Assembly (NCBI GenBank): GCA_004299845.1
Contig: CP036201.1
Coordinates: 2,604,001-2,668,000 of the forward strand
Source of the DNA: Verrucomicrobia bacterium S94
GTDB taxonomy: Bacteria; Verrucomicrobiota; Kiritimatiellia; Kiritimatiellales; Pontiellaceae
Length of the DNA: 64,000 bases
Direction: 5' to 3'
This document shows, piece after piece, positions 62,254-64,000 of the stretch. Every line of letters starts with the position of its first letter. Position 1 is the first letter of the stretch. The position numbers and the translations under genes were made by a program. The notes under the pieces are model-generated. The model searched no databases. It was given only the letters and a program-made list of their open reading frames with translations, and was not told where the DNA came from.

Positions 62254-63857
62254 CAGCCCCGCCCCATATTCGGGTTTCCTTCGTAATTCGGATCGCAGAC
62301 GTCGCCGTTCTCTATGGCTTCCAGGTTTTCCTCAATCCAGTCGAGAATCGCATTCCGGTCTTCATCATCCTCCCACATCTTCAGAATTTCACAGTAATAG
62401 CAGTCGTTGTCTTCTATTCCAGAAATGCCTTTCTCAAGATATTGCGGCAAATGCTGATATATGTGCTCATCCCATCCGGGCTGTCTGGGGTTGTCCGAAG
62501 TTCGTGATGACAGTTGATTATGAATCAGACGTGCATCATGGAATGCCGGCAGCACTAAACCGAAATACATCGGCGCACGTTTTTTTCCACTTCCATCCGG
62601 ATCTTCCAGATACCCGAAAGGTTTTGCTGCCGCCTGCCAGTAAATATCCCCCACCGCAATCTGCATACCCGGCGTGTAGATATCCGATGCAATACGCACA
62701 TCGACGGCGGCGTTAGCTCCGCCATAGTTAAACTCGTCCTTGAATTTCCAGCCTTCATGCAAAGGGAAATCATCGGAATCCGGATAATACATTCCGCTGC
62801 TGTATCCCCTGTCCTTCATCCAGGATGATTGTTTGAAAAAATGCCATGAAGTCCAGAGATTGAAACCGTCCTGATACATCATATCCAGATCCACGGCATC
62901 CGTTGGCGGATTGGTTTCCATATACCCTACCAGTTGATCCTGAAGGGTGGATGCATTTACATCCACATCGGGGTAATAGTTCGTCAGCGTATCGATATGC
63001 CAGTTTGAAGAACTGTAATACGCTGCAATAGACGCTCCGCTGCTGAACTCATATACCTGTGAACTGAAATATTCTGAATTGACGGTATTCCGCTGCGCAA
63101 AATCAGGCAGAGGATCCCAGCTCGTATAATCGCTGTAACTGCTGATGAGATCGTACCGGGATCCCCGGGCAAAGTAACAGTAAATCCCTCCGCTCACCGC
63201 TCCATAAAAATCGGGATCAAGCAGGATGTGAGTACCGTTAAAAAACAGAAAATAGTCGGTATTCCCGCTCTCCGCAATCATGGTTTCGTTGGCAACCGCC
63301 GAAAGAATGGCCCCATATTCCTCCCAGGCTCCCGTGTAGGGCTCCTGAACCGTATCCATATAATACCCGCCACTCTCCTCAAAATCCTGTCCACGCTGAG
63401 CCAGAAAACGGGATGTCGCCTCTTCAACCATCAGCTCATCCTTTTCCGTCAGATTCAGCAAAGCACTGGACTGCGCCGCCACCAATCCCATTAGTGGCCC
63501 GATCAATGCCATCCTTCTCTTTAAAGGCGCAATATTGAACTCGATATCATCAGCCAGATTCTGAAGATCAGACGAATAATTCGGATCGGTTGGATCCATC
63601 GTTGCAAGCTCATCACAGATATACGCCGCCTGCACCAGATTCAGCTCACCGATCATATTCAGCGTAATCCCCTGCCAGCGGGCGGCTGAAAGCGCGGCGG
63701 CATCGCCGGCATTGTCGATGCGGATTTTGGTGGAGACAATATTATGCAGATCAAAATTCCACAGCACCACAATGGTTCCGATGAACAGAACCATAATGAG
63801 AAAAATAATCGCCTGGCCGGACTCCCGGCCTTCGGATGACTGTAATTTTTTCCACAT
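62253..63857 (-). CDS. TadG-like pilus-associated protein
   Basis: A 534-residue protein. The N-terminus GQAIIFLIMVLFIGTIVVLWNF is a TadE/G-type class III signal plus helix, followed by IRIDNAGDAAALSAARWQG, the usual TadG pattern. A long Tyr/Asp/Ser-rich extracellular domain follows that I do not recognise, and a Cys pair (CYYCEIL) lies near the end. The stop overlaps the TadE-like start codon. It is probably a minor pilin or surface component. Confidence 0.75.
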   Translation of the reverse strand: MWKKLQSSEGRESGQAIIFLIMVLFIGTIVVLWNFDLHNIVSTKIRIDNAGDAAALSAARWQGITLNMIGELNLVQAAYICDELATMDPTDPNYSSDLQNLADDIEFNIAPLKRRMALIGPLMGLVAAQSSALLNLTEKDELMVEEATSRFLAQRGQDFEESGGYYMDTVQEPYTGAWEEYGAILSAVANETMIAESGNTDYFLFFNGTHILLDPDFYGAVSGGIYCYFARGSRYDLISSYSDYTSWDPLPDFAQRNTVNSEYFSSQVYEFSSGASIAAYYSSSNWHIDTLTNYYPDVDVNASTLQDQLVGYMETNPPTDAVDLDMMYQDGFNLWTSWHFFKQSSWMKDRGYSSGMYYPDSDDFPLHEGWKFKDEFNYGGANAAVDVRIASDIYTPGMQIAVGDIYWQAAAKPFGYLEDPDGSGKKRAPMYFGLVLPAFHDARLIHNQLSSRTSDNPRQPGWDEHIYQHLPQYLEKGISGIEDNDCYYCEILKMWEDDEDRNAILDWIEENLEAIENGDVCDPNYEGNPNMGRG

Positions 63858-63860
63858 CGT

Positions 63861-64000
63861 TTACTGGGTCGTGAGATAGAGCGCAGAGTGATTCTCCAGC
63901 CGAATCTCCTGCGTGATGGTATAAAGAGGAACTTCCGAATACTCAATTTCCCCTTCGCTGCTGTACCGAACAACCATTCCGCGATCAGCATCCATAAAAA
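63861..64000 (-). CDS. C-terminus of an upstream Tad-locus gene (partial)
   Basis: The last 45 codons of a frame enter from the right edge, ending EIRLENHSALYLTTQ and a TAA at 63861-63863. The stop lies 3 bp before the TadG-like start on the same strand, so it is likely the preceding operon gene, possibly another TadE-like pseudopilin. Too little is visible for a name. Confidence 0.5.
   Translation of the reverse strand, partial: FMDADRGMVVRYSSEGEIEYSEVPLYTITQEIRLENHSALYLTTQ

Noticed and set aside
1-64000. Prophage, CRISPR, or rRNA/tRNA genes
   Set aside because: No integrase, phage structural gene, repeat-spacer pattern or tRNA cloverleaf was recognised by eye; a tRNA scan was not possible.

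Overview
The window looks like chromosomal DNA of a Gram-negative member of the PVC superphylum, most plausibly Kiritimatiellota. This is inferred from gene content, not from a marker-gene tree. The signs are an LptE-like and many other lipoproteins, an autotransporter and an alginate-export-type porin (an outer membrane), a PEP-CTERM protein, a Ser/Thr kinase paired with an ECF sigma factor, a second ECF sigma/anti-sigma pair, and a Tad secretion locus with FHA and PEGA proteins. No rRNA, tRNA, CRISPR array or intact insertion sequence was recognised.

Layout. 1-6.8 kb (minus strand): amino-acid biosynthesis, argJ-argB-argD-(DUF3127)-argG, then lysA-dapA. 6.9-15.8 kb: housekeeping genes rplM-rpsI, rpsT, serA, lepB and lepA, an LptE-like lipoprotein, a YdcF-like protein, a small diguanylate cyclase and a split chromate transporter. 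15.9-21.2 kb: a 1115-residue autotransporter, divergent from pyrK-pyrD. 21.4-26.0 kb: a five-gene envelope operon (two CsgG-like proteins, a COG3014-type lipoprotein, YcfL and LpoB). 26.0-30.2 kb: a small membrane protein, two paralogous exported proteins with an aspartic-protease fold, a YgbA-like protein and a porin. 30.2-34.3 kb: a kinase-sigma module with a strong operator pair upstream and related repeats on both sides. 34.3-41.7 kb: a MATE exporter, a PEP-CTERM protein with an alkaline phosphatase, a YibE/F-like membrane protein, an ECF sigma/anti-sigma pair with a cysteine-rich periplasmic domain, and a cysteine-rich exported peptide. 41.7-51.9 kb: an efflux operon (TetR-OMF-MFP-RND-MATE), then an SLC12-like transporter. 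51.9-53.9 kb: gmk, yicC and a DUF192 gene. 53.9-64 kb (minus strand): a Tad operon running off the right edge.

The strongest leads for something undescribed are four. (1) A short inverted-repeat family, TTCCA-N5-TGGAA-like, occurs in at least eleven places, all at gene junctions apart from one coding match. (2) The sigma/anti-sigma cluster at 39.6-41.7 kb carries a duplicated Cys-rich sensor-like domain and a metallothionein-like exported peptide. (3) The kinase lacks the usual beta-3 lysine but has a lysine in its glycine loop, and its gene sits behind a promoter overlapped by a palindromic operator. (4) A tandem pair of exported aspartic-protease-like proteins contains one member that keeps Asp-Thr-Gly and one that has lost it. 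In addition, a TadE-like gene is broken by an apparent one-base deletion in a G run.

Start codons were reassigned where a Shine-Dalgarno site or family length favoured an internal ATG; these choices are stated per gene.
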